From contig NZ_JAPZVN010000010.1 of the NCBI RefSeq assembly GCF_027533845.1, forward strand, positions 1 to 64,000: a DNA stretch of 64,000 bases, in the 5' to 3' direction. Made by a program: the position numbers and the translations under genes. This document shows, piece by piece, positions 43,011-51,303 of the stretch (position 1 is its first letter; each line of letters opens with the position of its first letter). Source of the DNA: Streptomyces sp. RPT161. GTDB taxonomy: Bacteria; Actinomycetota; Actinomycetes; Streptomycetales; Streptomycetaceae. A model generated the notes under the pieces. It was given only the letters and a program-made list of their open reading frames with translations. It made no database searches and was not told where the DNA came from.

Positions 43011-44231
43011 TCAGCACGTGCGCGACGGTCTGGTGACCTCGACGGGCAGATGGCGTACGCCGACGATGACCGCCGGGTTCTGGAACGTGATGTCGTCGTG
43101 GGACGGGACGTCGATCGCGCAGAAACGTTTAAGCAACGAATTCAACGCGACCCGCGCCTCCAGCCGGGCCAGCGGCGCGCCGAAGCAGAAGTGGATGCCG
43201 TGACCGAAGGTCAGATGGGGATTGGGACTTCGGGAGACGTCGAAGACTTCGGGTGCGGTGAATCGGGACGGATCGCGGTTGGCTGCGCCCAGGTGGGCCA
43301 TCAGCAGGCTGTCGGGCGGGATCTCGTGACCGCCGAGCATCACCGGCCGAGTGGTGCGGCGCCCCAACTCGGGGAAGGGCGGCAGCCAGCGCAGCACCTC
43401 CTCCACGGCGTCCGGCAGCTTGCCGGGATCGTCGCGCAGAGCGCTGAGCGTGCCGGGGTGCCGGTCGAAGGTGACGATGGCGTTGCCCAGCAGCGCCGTC
43501 GTGGTGATGTGCCCGGCGACTAACAGCAAAGCCACGAAACCGACCATCTCCTGGTCCTCCAGGCGGACGCCGTCCACCTCTGCCGAGAGGAGCTTGCCGG
43601 TGAGGTCGTCCGCTGGGTGCGCGCGGCGGTGGCGGATATGGTCTAGAACGTAGTCGTTCATCTCACGCACGGTCGGTGCGATGGCTTCCAGTGCCCGCTC
43701 GAGATCGGCCATGCCGGCCGCCTCACCGAGTTGGTCCCCTCCGAAGAGGATGCTCGCCCATTCCTTGAAGAGTTCGTGGTCAGCGGCGGGCACGCCGAGC
43801 AGTTCGGCGATGACGATGATTGGGAGAGGATAGGCCAGTGCGTCGACCACGTCGAAGTGGTCTCGGTCCGCGACGGCGTCCAGCAACCGCGCGCACACCT
43901 CCTCGATGCGCGGCGCCAGTCCGTGCACTACGCGCGGGGTGAACGCCTGGCTCACCAGGGCGCGCAGCTTGCGGTGCTCCGGGGGGTCCATACCGACGAA
44001 GTTGCCCTGGCGAAACGCCTCGAAGTCGGGCTGGCTGGGGGCGATCGGGGAGAGATCAGAGGAGTACGTCACCGGGTCCGCGAGTACGGCGGCGACGTCC
44101 GCGTGATCGACCACCCGCCACGTGCCCTGTGCGTCGTCGTACCGGACGGGCCCGGCTTCGCGTAAGGACCGCCACCGTCCCGCTAACTCTTCCAGAACCG
44201 ACGCGGGCGGCGTCGTCTGTTCAGTGGTCAC
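43011..44231 (-). CDS. cytochrome P450, first gene of the peptide operon
   Basis: This is a 406-aa soluble bacterial P450. The C helix is MDPPEHRKLR (81-90), the ExxR pair is E278-R281, and the haem loop is FGHGIHFC with Cys349 as ligand. The I-helix signature is AGHITT (239-244): the usual acidic residue before the catalytic Thr is Ile242. It needs separate redox partners, none of which are nearby. It probably oxidises an amino acid on a carrier domain or the finished peptide; hydroxylation or aromatic cross-linking are both possible. The GTG start has a GGGAGAA site upstream. Three in-frame TTA codons (43521-43523, 44163-44165, 44184-44186) suggest that translation depends on the bldA tRNA. 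Confidence 0.93.
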   Translation of the reverse strand: MTTEQTTPPASVLEELAGRWRSLREAGPVRYDDAQGTWRVVDHADVAAVLADPVTYSSDLSPIAPSQPDFEAFRQGNFVGMDPPEHRKLRALVSQAFTPRVVHGLAPRIEEVCARLLDAVADRDHFDVVDALAYPLPIIVIAELLGVPAADHELFKEWASILFGGDQLGEAAGMADLERALEAIAPTVREMNDYVLDHIRHRRAHPADDLTGKLLSAEVDGVRLEDQEMVGFVALLLVAGHITTTALLGNAIVTFDRHPGTLSALRDDPGKLPDAVEEVLRWLPPFPELGRRTTRPVMLGGHEIPPDSLLMAHLGAANRDPSRFTAPEVFDVSRSPNPHLTFGHGIHFCFGAPLARLEARVALNSLLKRFCAIDVPSHDDITFQNPAVIVGVRHLPVEVTRPSRTC

Positions 44232-45430
44232 CTTTTCTCCCTTGCATCGGCGGCACGCACTTGAGAGGTTCCGCGCAACGTCGGCATAACGCGCCGCAGG
44301 AGGACCGTCGCGCGACGCGTCCGCGGGACCGTTCCTGGGGAAACCCCATGGCCGCGGTATGTTCCCCGGCCTGCCGACCCGCGGCGAACCGTAGTGTCTT
44401 CCGCTGGCTCAGCCGACCGGTGCGCGATATGCCCGGCACAGTGAGGTGACGTCGCGGTCCCGTAGGCGGGCGGCCGTCACGCGTTCGTCACTGAGGTGCT
44501 TCGAGCACCGTCACCACAGCTGCGGGTCCGCGCTCCCGGCTCGCCTGCGTCCACGAGAAACGTACGGCTCCCGCCTCACGGACCAAGCAACATGGCGCTC
44601 CCAGCGACACCTTCCGCGCGACCGTCGCACAGTACTCCGGTCGAGCGCATCCGGGGCCGCTGGCCGCCCACCAAGCGCCGAAAGCACAAGGCATGATGAG
44701 AGGCTACGCGCATCTGAAAAGCGCTGTCCGACAGTTGGCACAATGCGCACTCCACGCCTTCGTCTCGGTCGAACTCGGGCCCAGTTTTCACGGTGAGTCA
44801 CCCGATAGCAACCCCCCGAGGTTGAACAAAGGTGCCCTTTTGTCGAGTGCTTACTCTGACCGCCCGGTCGCTTCGACAGGGCCTCGCCCGGCACAACCGT
44901 CGTGCCGGTCGTCACCACACGGTTGCCCGCCAACGCCTCCCCCAAAGGCGGTTGCCGAAACATACACCTCGCACCTGTCAGGCGACTCACGCTTCGGCAC
45001 AACTGAAGCCGCGGGGACCAGCGAAGGGCCACGGCGACCCCATAGCTCGGTGAGACTGAGCCCAGAAGCACGACGGGGCGCACAAGTAGCAGCGCATGCG
45101 CGGGAGCATGCTTCCACGGAAGCATTTCTGCGCCCATCACGCCTGTACCAGGGGTTGACATTCCGTCCGAACCCGCGCTCATGTCTTGCGCGGGTGGCAA
45201 TCACGTCAACTCCTATGCCGCTGGCGCCAGTTCTCACAGAGTGTGATCGGAGCCGCTCCAGCCGCGGAACGCCAGTTGACACAGCTCGCCAGTCCGGCCA
45301 TCGTCGCGGGTTGCTGGTGGTAGACCCACGACGACGGGCTGTGGGCTTGTTTCGGTTTGACGGACATCCGCGGCTAAGGTCTGTCCGGCGGATCTTTGAA
45401 CCGTTCGGTACTCGTGGCTGCGTGTTGGGC
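44232..45430. other. 1.2-kb region with no convincing gene
   Basis: Open frames here are short or lack protein-like composition on both strands. The promoter of the minus-strand peptide operon should lie in this region, but I cannot pick a clear -10/-35 pair. A 6-bp stem with a TCG loop lies at 44495-44509 and an 18-bp palindrome at 45108-45125. TTGACA boxes on the plus strand near 45146 and 45276 have poor matching -10 boxes. The right end runs into a series of decayed insertion sequences. Confidence 0.6.
45108..45125. promoter_or_regulatory. 18-bp perfect palindrome, possible operator
   Basis: ATGCTTCC and GGAAGCAT are perfect inverted arms separated by two bases, a size typical of a dimeric repressor site. 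A TTGACA box lies about 20 bp further right on the plus strand. It is about 880 bp upstream of the P450 start, so a link to the peptide operon is only a guess. It could also be a leftover from an insertion sequence. Confidence 0.35.
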
Positions 45431-45741
45431 ATGGGCCGAGGCGATCTGACGAATGCCGAGTGGGCACGACTGAAGCCGAATCTGCAGCGGGGCGGACGTT
45501 GGGCCAGCCATCGCAGGGTGATCAACGGGATTTCTTCCGCGAGCGGACGAGCGTCCCGTGGCGGGATTTACCTGCGCGTTTCGGGGCATGAAAGTCCGTC
45601 TACGAGCGGACGGCACGTGGGACAAGGTCCTGCAGACTCTCCAGGCCGAAGCCGACGCAGAGGGCCGGATCGACTGGAGCATGGTGAGCGTGGACTCGAC
45701 CTCCTGCCGCGCTCATCAACAACCCTGCCCTTGCCGATAAC
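45431..45741 (+). pseudogene. IS5-family transposase fragment, frameshifted
   Basis: The frame opens MGRGDLTNAEWARLKPNL, the usual start of an IS5-family orfA, and then loses frame near 45535. Fragments matching RDLPARFGA and KSVYER follow in another frame with a stop between them. The segment from about 45610 reads DGTWDKVLQTLQAEADAEG and VSVDSTSCRAHQ, the first catalytic Asp region. The second half of the transposase is missing. At least one frameshift and one stop make it inactive. Confidence 0.7.
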
Positions 45742-45833
45742 TCACCCTGTGCCGCGTGAAAACCCCGGTTCGGGCCGCTGAGCTGGTGCATTCTTCTGCG
45801 GGAGCAGTATTAGACCGAGGATGATCCGAGTCC

Positions 45834-46246
45834 ATGCGGTGGTCATGGATCTACCTGCTGACACGGAAGGCGCTGGAGCTGGCAGGCCTACGGCTGATGG
45901 GTAGCGCGGCCAAAGACGTCGAACTGCTGGTGCTGCGGCATCAGCTCGCCGTGCTCCAACGACAAGCCGACCGAGCGCCGTTGGAACCGGTCATGGAACG
46001 CTGAGTAGCCACCTGCCGACGTGAACTCCTCGACCGGACGCTGATCTGGAACAGCGTCTCCTCAGCGCCATACGCGCGTTCGAACACCACTACAACACCC
46101 ACCGCCCCCACCGCGCCCACGCCCAAGGTTCATCCCTGAGAGCGCGGCCCATGCTGATCACAGAGCCGGACTGGATCGCCCAACTGAACATACGCCGCCG
46201 TGACCGGCTCGGCGGAAGCCTCCACGAATACCGATATACGGCTTGA
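45834..46246 (+). pseudogene. integrase-core transposase remnant with internal deletion
   Basis: The 5' part reads MRWSWIYLLTRKALELAGLRL and KDVELLVLRHQLAVLQRQ, the N-terminus of an integrase-core (rve) transposase common in actinomycetes. Most of the catalytic core is gone. The 3' part resumes with RRELLDRTLIWN, HYNTHRPHRA and RRRDRLGGSLHEYR, the normal C-terminus. A large internal deletion is therefore likely. A related remnant lies at 54715-55564 in the same orientation. Confidence 0.7.
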
Positions 46247-46251
46247 ACAAC

Positions 46252-46386
46252 ATGGATGAACTTTCCGGCACTCACAGGGCTGACGAAGGGAAGAGGGACT
46301 GCCTCGACTTCCTCGACCTGGTCGTGTCCGAGGAACTCGCCGTTCGCGACGACCGACGTTTTCGCCAGTGCCTGCGGCTCTCTTGA
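46252..46386 (+). pseudogene. IS21 helper ATPase (IstB-like) fragment
   Basis: This 44-codon frame reads CLDFLDLVVSEELAVRDDRR and FRQCLRLS. It resembles the N-terminal region of IstB-type proteins, where a similar ExxxRxxRRFxxxLRLS stretch precedes the ATPase core. The Walker motifs are absent and the frame stops at once. No partner istA is seen. From 46387 to 46690 only scattered, unassignable coding traces remain. Confidence 0.5.
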
Positions 46387-46693
46387 GCGTCGCCCGCGGT
46401 CGGGCATGAATCCGATATCACGCTCGTGCGAATGACTTGTCCCTCGCCGCGCAGACCTTCGCGTGGCTCGCTCTGCTACAGCCACTCCGCGACGAAGAGC
46501 ATCCGCCGCGCAGCCCCGCTGAAGCCCGCACACGGAAGATTCGTGCACTCTCTGCGCGAAGAGCGCACAACTGATTCTGATCTTTGGCAGCGTGCGTCAC
46601 CGAGCAGCCTGAGGGTCAATCAGCTCACAGCCAGCGAACTCCTTGCAGCGCTAAGACCTGTGCTGGGGGTGAGCTGCGCGTGACGCGACTTAC

Positions 46694-46966
46694 CTATCGC
46701 TTCTGCTGATGTCGTCCCAGAGTGAGGCGGTAGAAAATAAGGATGATGATCGAGCCGACGATGGCCGCAATCCAGGTGGAAAGATGGAAGAACCCCTTGA
46801 TGGAGTGGACGTGGAAGATCACCTTCCCGAGCCAGCCGCCGAGTAGACCCCCCGCGACGCCGAGGACCATCGTCACCACGCACCCGCCCGGGTCCTTTCC
46901 TGGCATCAGTATCTTGGCGATAATGCCGGCCAGCAATCCAAGCACTACCCAAGCGACGATTCCCAC
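46694..46966 (-). CDS. GlsB/YeaQ/YmgE-family small membrane stress protein
   Basis: This 90-aa protein has three hydrophobic segments (about residues 2-20, 30-48 and 66-80). It carries the transglycosylase-associated family pattern: AWVVLGLLAGIIAKILMPG followed by a Gly-rich GVAGGLLGGWLG. Family members are small inner-membrane proteins linked to general or envelope stress; their biochemical role is unknown. The GTG at 46966 is chosen because GGAG lies seven bases before it and family homology starts there. The frame is open upstream to 47107, but that extension is not protein-like. It sits alone between insertion-sequence remnants. Confidence 0.85.
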   Translation of the reverse strand: MGIVAWVVLGLLAGIIAKILMPGKDPGGCVVTMVLGVAGGLLGGWLGKVIFHVHSIKGFFHLSTWIAAIVGSIIILIFYRLTLGRHQQKR

Positions 46967-47439
46967 AATGGATCTCCAATCGTCGATTGACTCACGCGGT
47001 CTGCTGACTCCGTGTCCCGCAGATCGAACTCTTCGCTCTCCCCCTAGAGCCTCATGGACGCCCCTACCAAATTCCCCCTTTCCCCTATCCCACCACTTTA
47101 GCCCCATAGCGTCACGTCGGCCTCAGGACCGATCGCGGCCTGCGCGCCGCGCCCCCACACCGACAGTCGAGCAGTAGGCTTCGGCGGGAGTGGGTTGCGC
47201 CGCGGCATTAGCGTCGTCCTGAAGCTCAGGGTCACACTATTCGGGCTCTTGAGCGCCAGCCTTGAGCACCGATAGCGCGTAGACCAGCAGCCCTGCCGTC
47301 GAGAAGCTGACGACCGCCCAGGCCATGGGTGCGGCGGACCTGGTTCCGTCCAGGCCGACCAGCGGTGCCGCCAAGCCGCCGAGGGCGAACTGCGGGGCGA
47401 CAGCCCCAGTACGCAAGGCCGGCCGTGGAGCCTGCGGAG

Positions 47440-48027
47440 GATCGAGTTCTGCTGCTCACCCCACTCCGCTGTTCGGTGTCCAAGTCCGCAGCCGACCGAA
47501 TCATCGACGAGCTCGGGCCGTCGCTCGCACTCCAGCCGCGCAGCCGGTTCCGCAAGGACAACGTACTGATCGTGGACGGAACCCTGGTGCCCACCCGTGA
47601 CCACAACATCGCCGAGCGGTCGAAGAATTACAGGTACTTGACCAACCACCAAGTTGTCATCGATGCCGACACCCGGTTCCTGGTAGCCGTCGGCCAGGCA
47701 GAGCCCGGCAACCGCAACGACTGCAAAGGCGTGGGAGCTGTCCGGCGCGAAGGACGCCGCCAGCCGCACTACCGTGATCGCGGACGGCGGCTACCGAGAC
47801 ACACCGGCCTGGTCATCCCGCACCGACGCGAGAGCGGCGGGGCCGAAGTCCCGGCCTGGAAAGAAGAACACAACGCGTCTCACCGCAAGATCCGCGCCCG
47901 CGTCGAGCACGCTTCCGCCCGGATTAAAGGCTGGAAGCTCCTGGGTGGCTGCCGACTGAAAGGTGACGGCGTTCACCACGCCATGCTCGACATCGCTCGC
48001 CTGCACAACCTCACCGTGGTCGGGTAA
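47440..48027 (+). pseudogene. IS5-like DDE transposase, truncated and internally out of frame
   Basis: The frame reads VSKSAADRIIDELG, then VLIVDGTLVPTRDHNIAE (first catalytic Asp), NYRYLTNHQVVIDADTR, and finally RARVEHASARIKGWK (catalytic Glu) and HAMLDIARLHNL. The N-terminal third is missing. From about 47729 to 47805 an extra base and a later two-base insertion shift the translation. The middle catalytic Asp, in a TTVIADGGYRDT block, is readable only in another frame. The long open frame is therefore misleading and the enzyme should be dead. Confidence 0.72.
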
Positions 48028-48078
48028 CGGAGGATCGGGCTGCGCAACCAGCACACGACACGTTGATCGCACATGGCC

Positions 48079-48516
48079 TTAAGCTGACCCTGCTCTGGGA
48101 CGCTCCTCCTCACACAAACCCAGATCACGGCGCATGGCTTCACGCATGGGGTCGATGATGCGCCTCGGCCCCTGATCGTGCGGCTTCACCCGGCCGGGGA
48201 TTCCCTGCTTCAGGCGCTTCAGGCGCTTGACCAATCCGTAGACCCGAGTCAGTGCCTCGTTTACTTCGTGATCCGGAGAGATCACCGTGTCGGGACCGAT
48301 CATCAGCGCCTCGGACCAGCGGTCGCGAAAGTTGTCCTTGGTCTCTTCCAAACGTCGAAAGTCCTCGGCATCAGCCGCACTGTCCCGCACGGCCACACTG
48401 TCCCGCATGACGTACAGGTGGCGGCTGAGCGCCGTGGCGAACTGCCGTGCGTCCCGATGTCGGCCGGAGCCCGTCATTGGTGTTACTACCAGCGCGCGTA
48501 CTGCGGCCGGGTGCAC
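48079..48516 (-). CDS. hypothetical protein, perhaps a C-terminal fragment
   Basis: I do not recognise this 145-aa product. From about residue 25 it looks like a real, mostly helical, charged protein (FATALSRHLYVMRDSVAV, FRRLEETKDNFRDRWSEALM). The first 24 residues look random, and no ribosome site precedes either the first ATG (48516) or an internal one (48477). It may be the surviving 3' part of a longer gene cut by the neighbouring insertion sequence. No catalytic motif, signal peptide or membrane segment is visible. Confidence 0.45.
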   Translation of the reverse strand: MHPAAVRALVVTPMTGSGRHRDARQFATALSRHLYVMRDSVAVRDSAADAEDFRRLEETKDNFRDRWSEALMIGPDTVISPDHEVNEALTRVYGLVKRLKRLKQGIPGRVKPHDQGPRRIIDPMREAMRRDLGLCEEERPRAGSA

Positions 48517-48582
48517 CCACCTGGACCCGCAGGGTGCGCGTGGTGGTGTCGCATCGTAATGAGAGGGCTTGACGGCAGATTG

Positions 48583-48617
48583 CCACGCGGCCGACCGGCT
48601 ACCGGTCGGTCGCGTGG
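48583..48617 (-). terminator. strong hairpin terminator after the CsbD gene
   Basis: A 16-bp stem (arms 48583-48598 and 48602-48617) with a single G-U pair encloses a three-base CTA loop. It starts ten bases after the CsbD stop. No T tract follows, as is common in streptomycetes. Confidence 0.8.
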
Positions 48618-48626
48618 GACGGGTAA

Positions 48627-48800
48627 TCAGTGCTTGAAGGTGTCCTTCGTCTTCTCGGCGGCTTGTTTGGCGTCGCCCTTGACCTGCTCTGCCTTCCCCT
48701 TCGCCTTCAGGCTTTCGTTGCTCGTGGCCTCGCCCGTGACTTTCTTGGTCTTGCCTTCTGCCGTTTTGCTGAGGTTCTTGGCTTTCTTGCCGATGCCCAT
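48627..48800 (-). CDS. CsbD-family stress-response protein
   Basis: This 57-aa hydrophilic, Lys- and Glu-rich protein has the CsbD pattern: a GKKAKNLSKTAEGKTKKVTG start, then SLKAKGKAEQVKGDAKQAAE. The family is induced in general stress responses and is probably largely disordered or helical; no enzyme activity is known. The ATG at 48800 has GGAGGG five bases upstream. A longer in-frame start (48911) gives an unrelated N-terminus and was rejected. It diverges from the gas-vesicle operon across a 355-bp gap, so the two may share stress-responsive control. Confidence 0.9.
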   Translation of the reverse strand: MGIGKKAKNLSKTAEGKTKKVTGEATSNESLKAKGKAEQVKGDAKQAAEKTKDTFKH

Positions 48801-49001
48801 GTCACCCTCCGGGCTTATGTCGATACTGAGCGGATCTCCCGTGATCGGCTGCGTGTCGAGCCTTCCTTGCGCTGGCGCGGATGCAGCCGATGACGACAGC
48901 CCTGTGGTCACCTACAGCGAGCAGTCGAGGCTCCTCAGTGGATCCGCACCTATTCGGACGAACACGCTCAAATGCTTCATACTTGACTCTAAACCCGTTC
49001 T

Positions 49002-49026
49002 GTTCCGTGCTCCTTGTTCCCGGTAT
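49002..49026 (+). promoter_or_regulatory. possible SigB-type promoter for the gas-vesicle operon
   Basis: GTTC and CGGTAT lie 15 bases apart, one mismatch each from the GTTT/GGGTAT pattern remembered for streptomycete SigB-type stress promoters. The site is about 130 bp before the first gene of the operon. No transcription data support it. Confidence 0.3.
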
Positions 49027-49155
49027 GGCGGTGCAGGCGAGCGCGGTGGGAGTGGGCGTAGCGCGTTCAGCCGAAGTCACGCGGCGGCAGATCGCGGCAT
49101 CCGTTCATGGTGTCTCCGGCGGCGCATCGGTACTGATGCGGAAGGGAGCAGAGTT

Positions 49156-49722
49156 ATGAAGAACGGACAGGTCGCTCTCGCGCTCGCGGGCGGCTACCTC
49201 TTGGGGCGCCTCCACAAGGCGCGGTGGGCGTTGGCACTTGCCGGCCTGGCGGCGGGGAAGCGGCTCCGTGCGAACGGGGGCGGACTCCCCGCCGGACTAC
49301 TGAAATCGCCGCAAATGGGGCGGCTCGCCCAGGACATCCGTAGCGATCTGTTGACGGCTGGCCGTAGCGCGGCCGTCGCGGCGGTTGGCACTCGGATCAA
49401 CGAATTGAGCGACAAGATGGGGGAGCGCGCAGCCTCCCTCCGAGAACCGCCTGGCGAGGCTGAGGAGGACAGCGACGAGGACGGTGGGGAGGAGACGCCC
49501 CGCAGGCGCAAGGCTGCGCGGCGCGGCGGCGCAAGTAGTCGTGGCAGCCGCAGCAGGAGTGGGACCGAGGGCGCGTCGAAGTCGAGTGGATCCGCGCGAG
49601 CATCCACAAAGCCTTCGTCGGCGGGGAGCCGGACGAAGAGGGCAGACCGAGAAGGAACATCCGGTGGACGGTCCGCCGCTGGGACCGCTTCCGGCAGGCC
49701 GGCGCGGCGGAGCCGAGGGTGA
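49156..49722 (+). CDS. gas-vesicle cluster protein with basic Ser/Arg-rich tail (GvpY-like)
   Basis: This 188-aa protein opens with KNGQVALALAGGYLLGRLHKARWALALAG, a Gly-rich hydrophobic stretch that may be one membrane or vesicle-contacting helix. A helical part follows (50-95), then an acidic patch (101-113), then a 75-residue Arg/Ser/Gly-rich disordered tail. Streptomycete gas-vesicle clusters carry a similar small gene, called gvpY in the literature as I remember it; the match here is by start and context only. GGGAG precedes the ATG. It is the first gene of the operon and lies six bases before the SRPBCC gene. It may bridge vesicle and membrane, but its role is unknown. Confidence 0.7.
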   Translation: MKNGQVALALAGGYLLGRLHKARWALALAGLAAGKRLRANGGGLPAGLLKSPQMGRLAQDIRSDLLTAGRSAAVAAVGTRINELSDKMGERAASLREPPGEAEEDSDEDGGEETPRRRKAARRGGASSRGSRSRSGTEGASKSSGSARASTKPSSAGSRTKRADREGTSGGRSAAGTASGRPARRSRG

Positions 49723-49728
49723 TGACGT

Positions 49729-50811
49729 ATGGCTGATCGTTCGGGCAAACGTGCTGTGAGTGGCGCTGGTGGTCTCCTTCAGGAACTGCCCACAGATCGT
49801 CTACTCGAGGAGGCGCAGAATCTGATCACTGCGGCGGGTGAGCGGGCCCTCACGGGGGTCGCGGGCAAGATCGGGGATGCGACGGAGCGGCTCACCGATT
49901 ACGCGAACAACGGCGGTACGGGGCTGACCGCCCTGCTCACCGGTGGGCGCAGCCTGACGGAGGGGAAGTCCATGGTCACCTCCTTGCTGAATGCCGGAAT
50001 GACTCAGGTCAAGGAGAAGGTGAAGGATGTCGTCGGCGGCCACGACGGAGGCGGCGACAAGGGTAAGAAGATCAAGGTCACCAACATCGTCGAAAGCATC
50101 GACGTGGGCGTGCCAGTGTCACTCGCCTACAACCAGTGGACCCAGTTCGAGGACTTCCCGACCTTCATGAAGAAGGTGGAGAGCGTCAAACAGCAGTCTG
50201 AAACCGAGCTCGACTGGAAGGCTCAGGTCTTTTTCTCGCACCGCAAGTGGAAGGCCAGAGTCATCGAGCAGGTGCCCGATGAGCGCATCATCTGGGAGTC
50301 GGAGGCGGAGAAGGGGCATGTCGATGGGGCGGTCACCTTCCATGAGTTGACGCCTGACCTGACCAAAATCGTCATGGTTCTTCAGTACCACCCCCAAGGC
50401 TTTTTCGAGCGGACCGGGAACATATGGCGGGCTCAAGGGCGGCGGGCACGGCTGGAGCTCAAGCATTTCCAGCGCCATGTCATGACCGAGGCGATATTGA
50501 ACCCCGATGACATCCACGGGTGGAGGGGCGAGGTACTTGACGGAGAGGTGGTGCGCAGCGACGAGGAGGTGCGGGAGGAAGAAGAGGGCCGCGAAGAGCG
50601 GGGAACTTCAGCAGGGGAGGAAGAAGAAGGACGCCCCGAGGCCGAAGAGGGCCAAGAGGACGAAGAAGACCGTGACGACGAGGAGGGCGACGAGGAAGAA
50701 GCGGAGGGTGAAGAAGGGCCCGAGGACGACAGTGAAGCCGAGGACAACAGTGAGTCCGAGGACGAGCGGGCGCGACGTCCCCAGCGCCGGTCCGCGGAGA
50801 GGGCCCGGTGA
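49729..50811 (+). CDS. SRPBCC-domain gas-vesicle cluster protein with acidic tail (GvpZ-like)
   Basis: This 360-aa protein has three parts. Residues 1-110 are helical ([26 protein letters not shown]) and end in a Gly/Asp/Lys linker. Residues 116-262 form a polyketide-cyclase/START-like SRPBCC domain ([50 protein letters not shown]). Residues 277-346 are about two-thirds Asp and Glu, followed by an Arg-rich end. SRPBCC domains make hydrophobic pockets. Streptomycete gas-vesicle clusters contain such a gene (gvpZ in my memory). A chaperone role for vesicle proteins is plausible but unproven. Its stop overlaps the region just before gvpA. Confidence 0.8.
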   Translation: MADRSGKRAVSGAGGLLQELPTDRLLEEAQNLITAAGERALTGVAGKIGDATERLTDYANNGGTGLTALLTGGRSLTEGKSMVTSLLNAGMTQVKEKVKDVVGGHDGGGDKGKKIKVTNIVESIDVGVPVSLAYNQWTQFEDFPTFMKKVESVKQQSETELDWKAQVFFSHRKWKARVIEQVPDERIIWESEAEKGHVDGAVTFHELTPDLTKIVMVLQYHPQGFFERTGNIWRAQGRRARLELKHFQRHVMTEAILNPDDIHGWRGEVLDGEVVRSDEEVREEEEGREERGTSAGEEEEGRPEAEEGQEDEEDRDDEEGDEEEAEGEEGPEDDSEAEDNSESEDERARRPQRRSAERAR

Positions 50812-50816
50812 GGGCG

Positions 50817-51269
50817 ATGACCGTAGCTAGTCGACAGGGGCAGTACCTGGACAGGCCCTCAGGGGGCGGTCTGGTCGAAGTGATCGACCTGATCTTGGAC
50901 AAGGGTCTGGTGATCGATGTCTATGTCCGGGTCTCCCTGGTGGGGATCGAACTTCTCACGATAGACGCACGAGTCGTAGTGGCAAGCGTTGATACCTATC
51001 TGCGCTTCGCCGAGGCCGTCAACCGACTCGATCTTGCCCGCAGTGGGACCGAGACGCGCGGCCTGCCGGGAATGATGGAAGAGATCCGCGAGGGAGGCGC
51101 CGAGCACAAGACGAAGGGTGTCCTGGAAGGCGTCAAGGACACCGTCGGCAACGTCCTTGGCGGTGGCGAGGGCGATGAGGAAGAAGACGAGGGCGAGCGC
51201 GAGGTGGAACACGAGGAACATCCCCAAGGCAGGTCTCGTCCTATGAGTCGCAAGGACCGACAACGATGA
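50817..51269 (+). CDS. gvpA: gas vesicle structural protein GvpA, extended streptomycete type
   Basis: This is a 150-aa GvpA-family protein. The conserved core at about residues 18-70 reads [48 protein letters not shown], the amphipathic helix-strand-strand-helix that builds the ribbed vesicle shell. An 80-residue tail follows, ending in an acidic stretch ([17 protein letters not shown]). Tails of this kind also occur in other streptomycete GvpA proteins as I recall. The ATG at 50817 is preferred because GvpA proteins often start MTV; a GTG nine bases earlier overlaps the upstream stop and is possible. This copy is closest to the structural subunit among the three GvpA-type genes. Confidence 0.88.
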   Translation: MTVASRQGQYLDRPSGGGLVEVIDLILDKGLVIDVYVRVSLVGIELLTIDARVVVASVDTYLRFAEAVNRLDLARSGTETRGLPGMMEEIREGGAEHKTKGVLEGVKDTVGNVLGGGEGDEEEDEGEREVEHEEHPQGRSRPMSRKDRQR

Positions 51270-51303
51270 GTCCGCGGCCAGCGCAGCACGTCGGGAGGCC
51301 GTT

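Noticed and set aside
45140-45175. TTGACA-containing promoter on the plus strand
   Set aside because: No acceptable -10 box lies 16-19 bases downstream and there is no intact gene to drive. It was not listed as a promoter.
44693-45781. 362-aa plus-strand frame in the non-coding gap
   Set aside because: Composition is not protein-like until the IS5 fragment at 45431. It has no ribosome site and no recognisable domain.
50433-50747. Ser/Pro-rich minus-strand frame opposite the SRPBCC gene
   Set aside because: It is the complement of the acidic GAG/GAC-rich tail, which reads as a run of Ser on the other strand.
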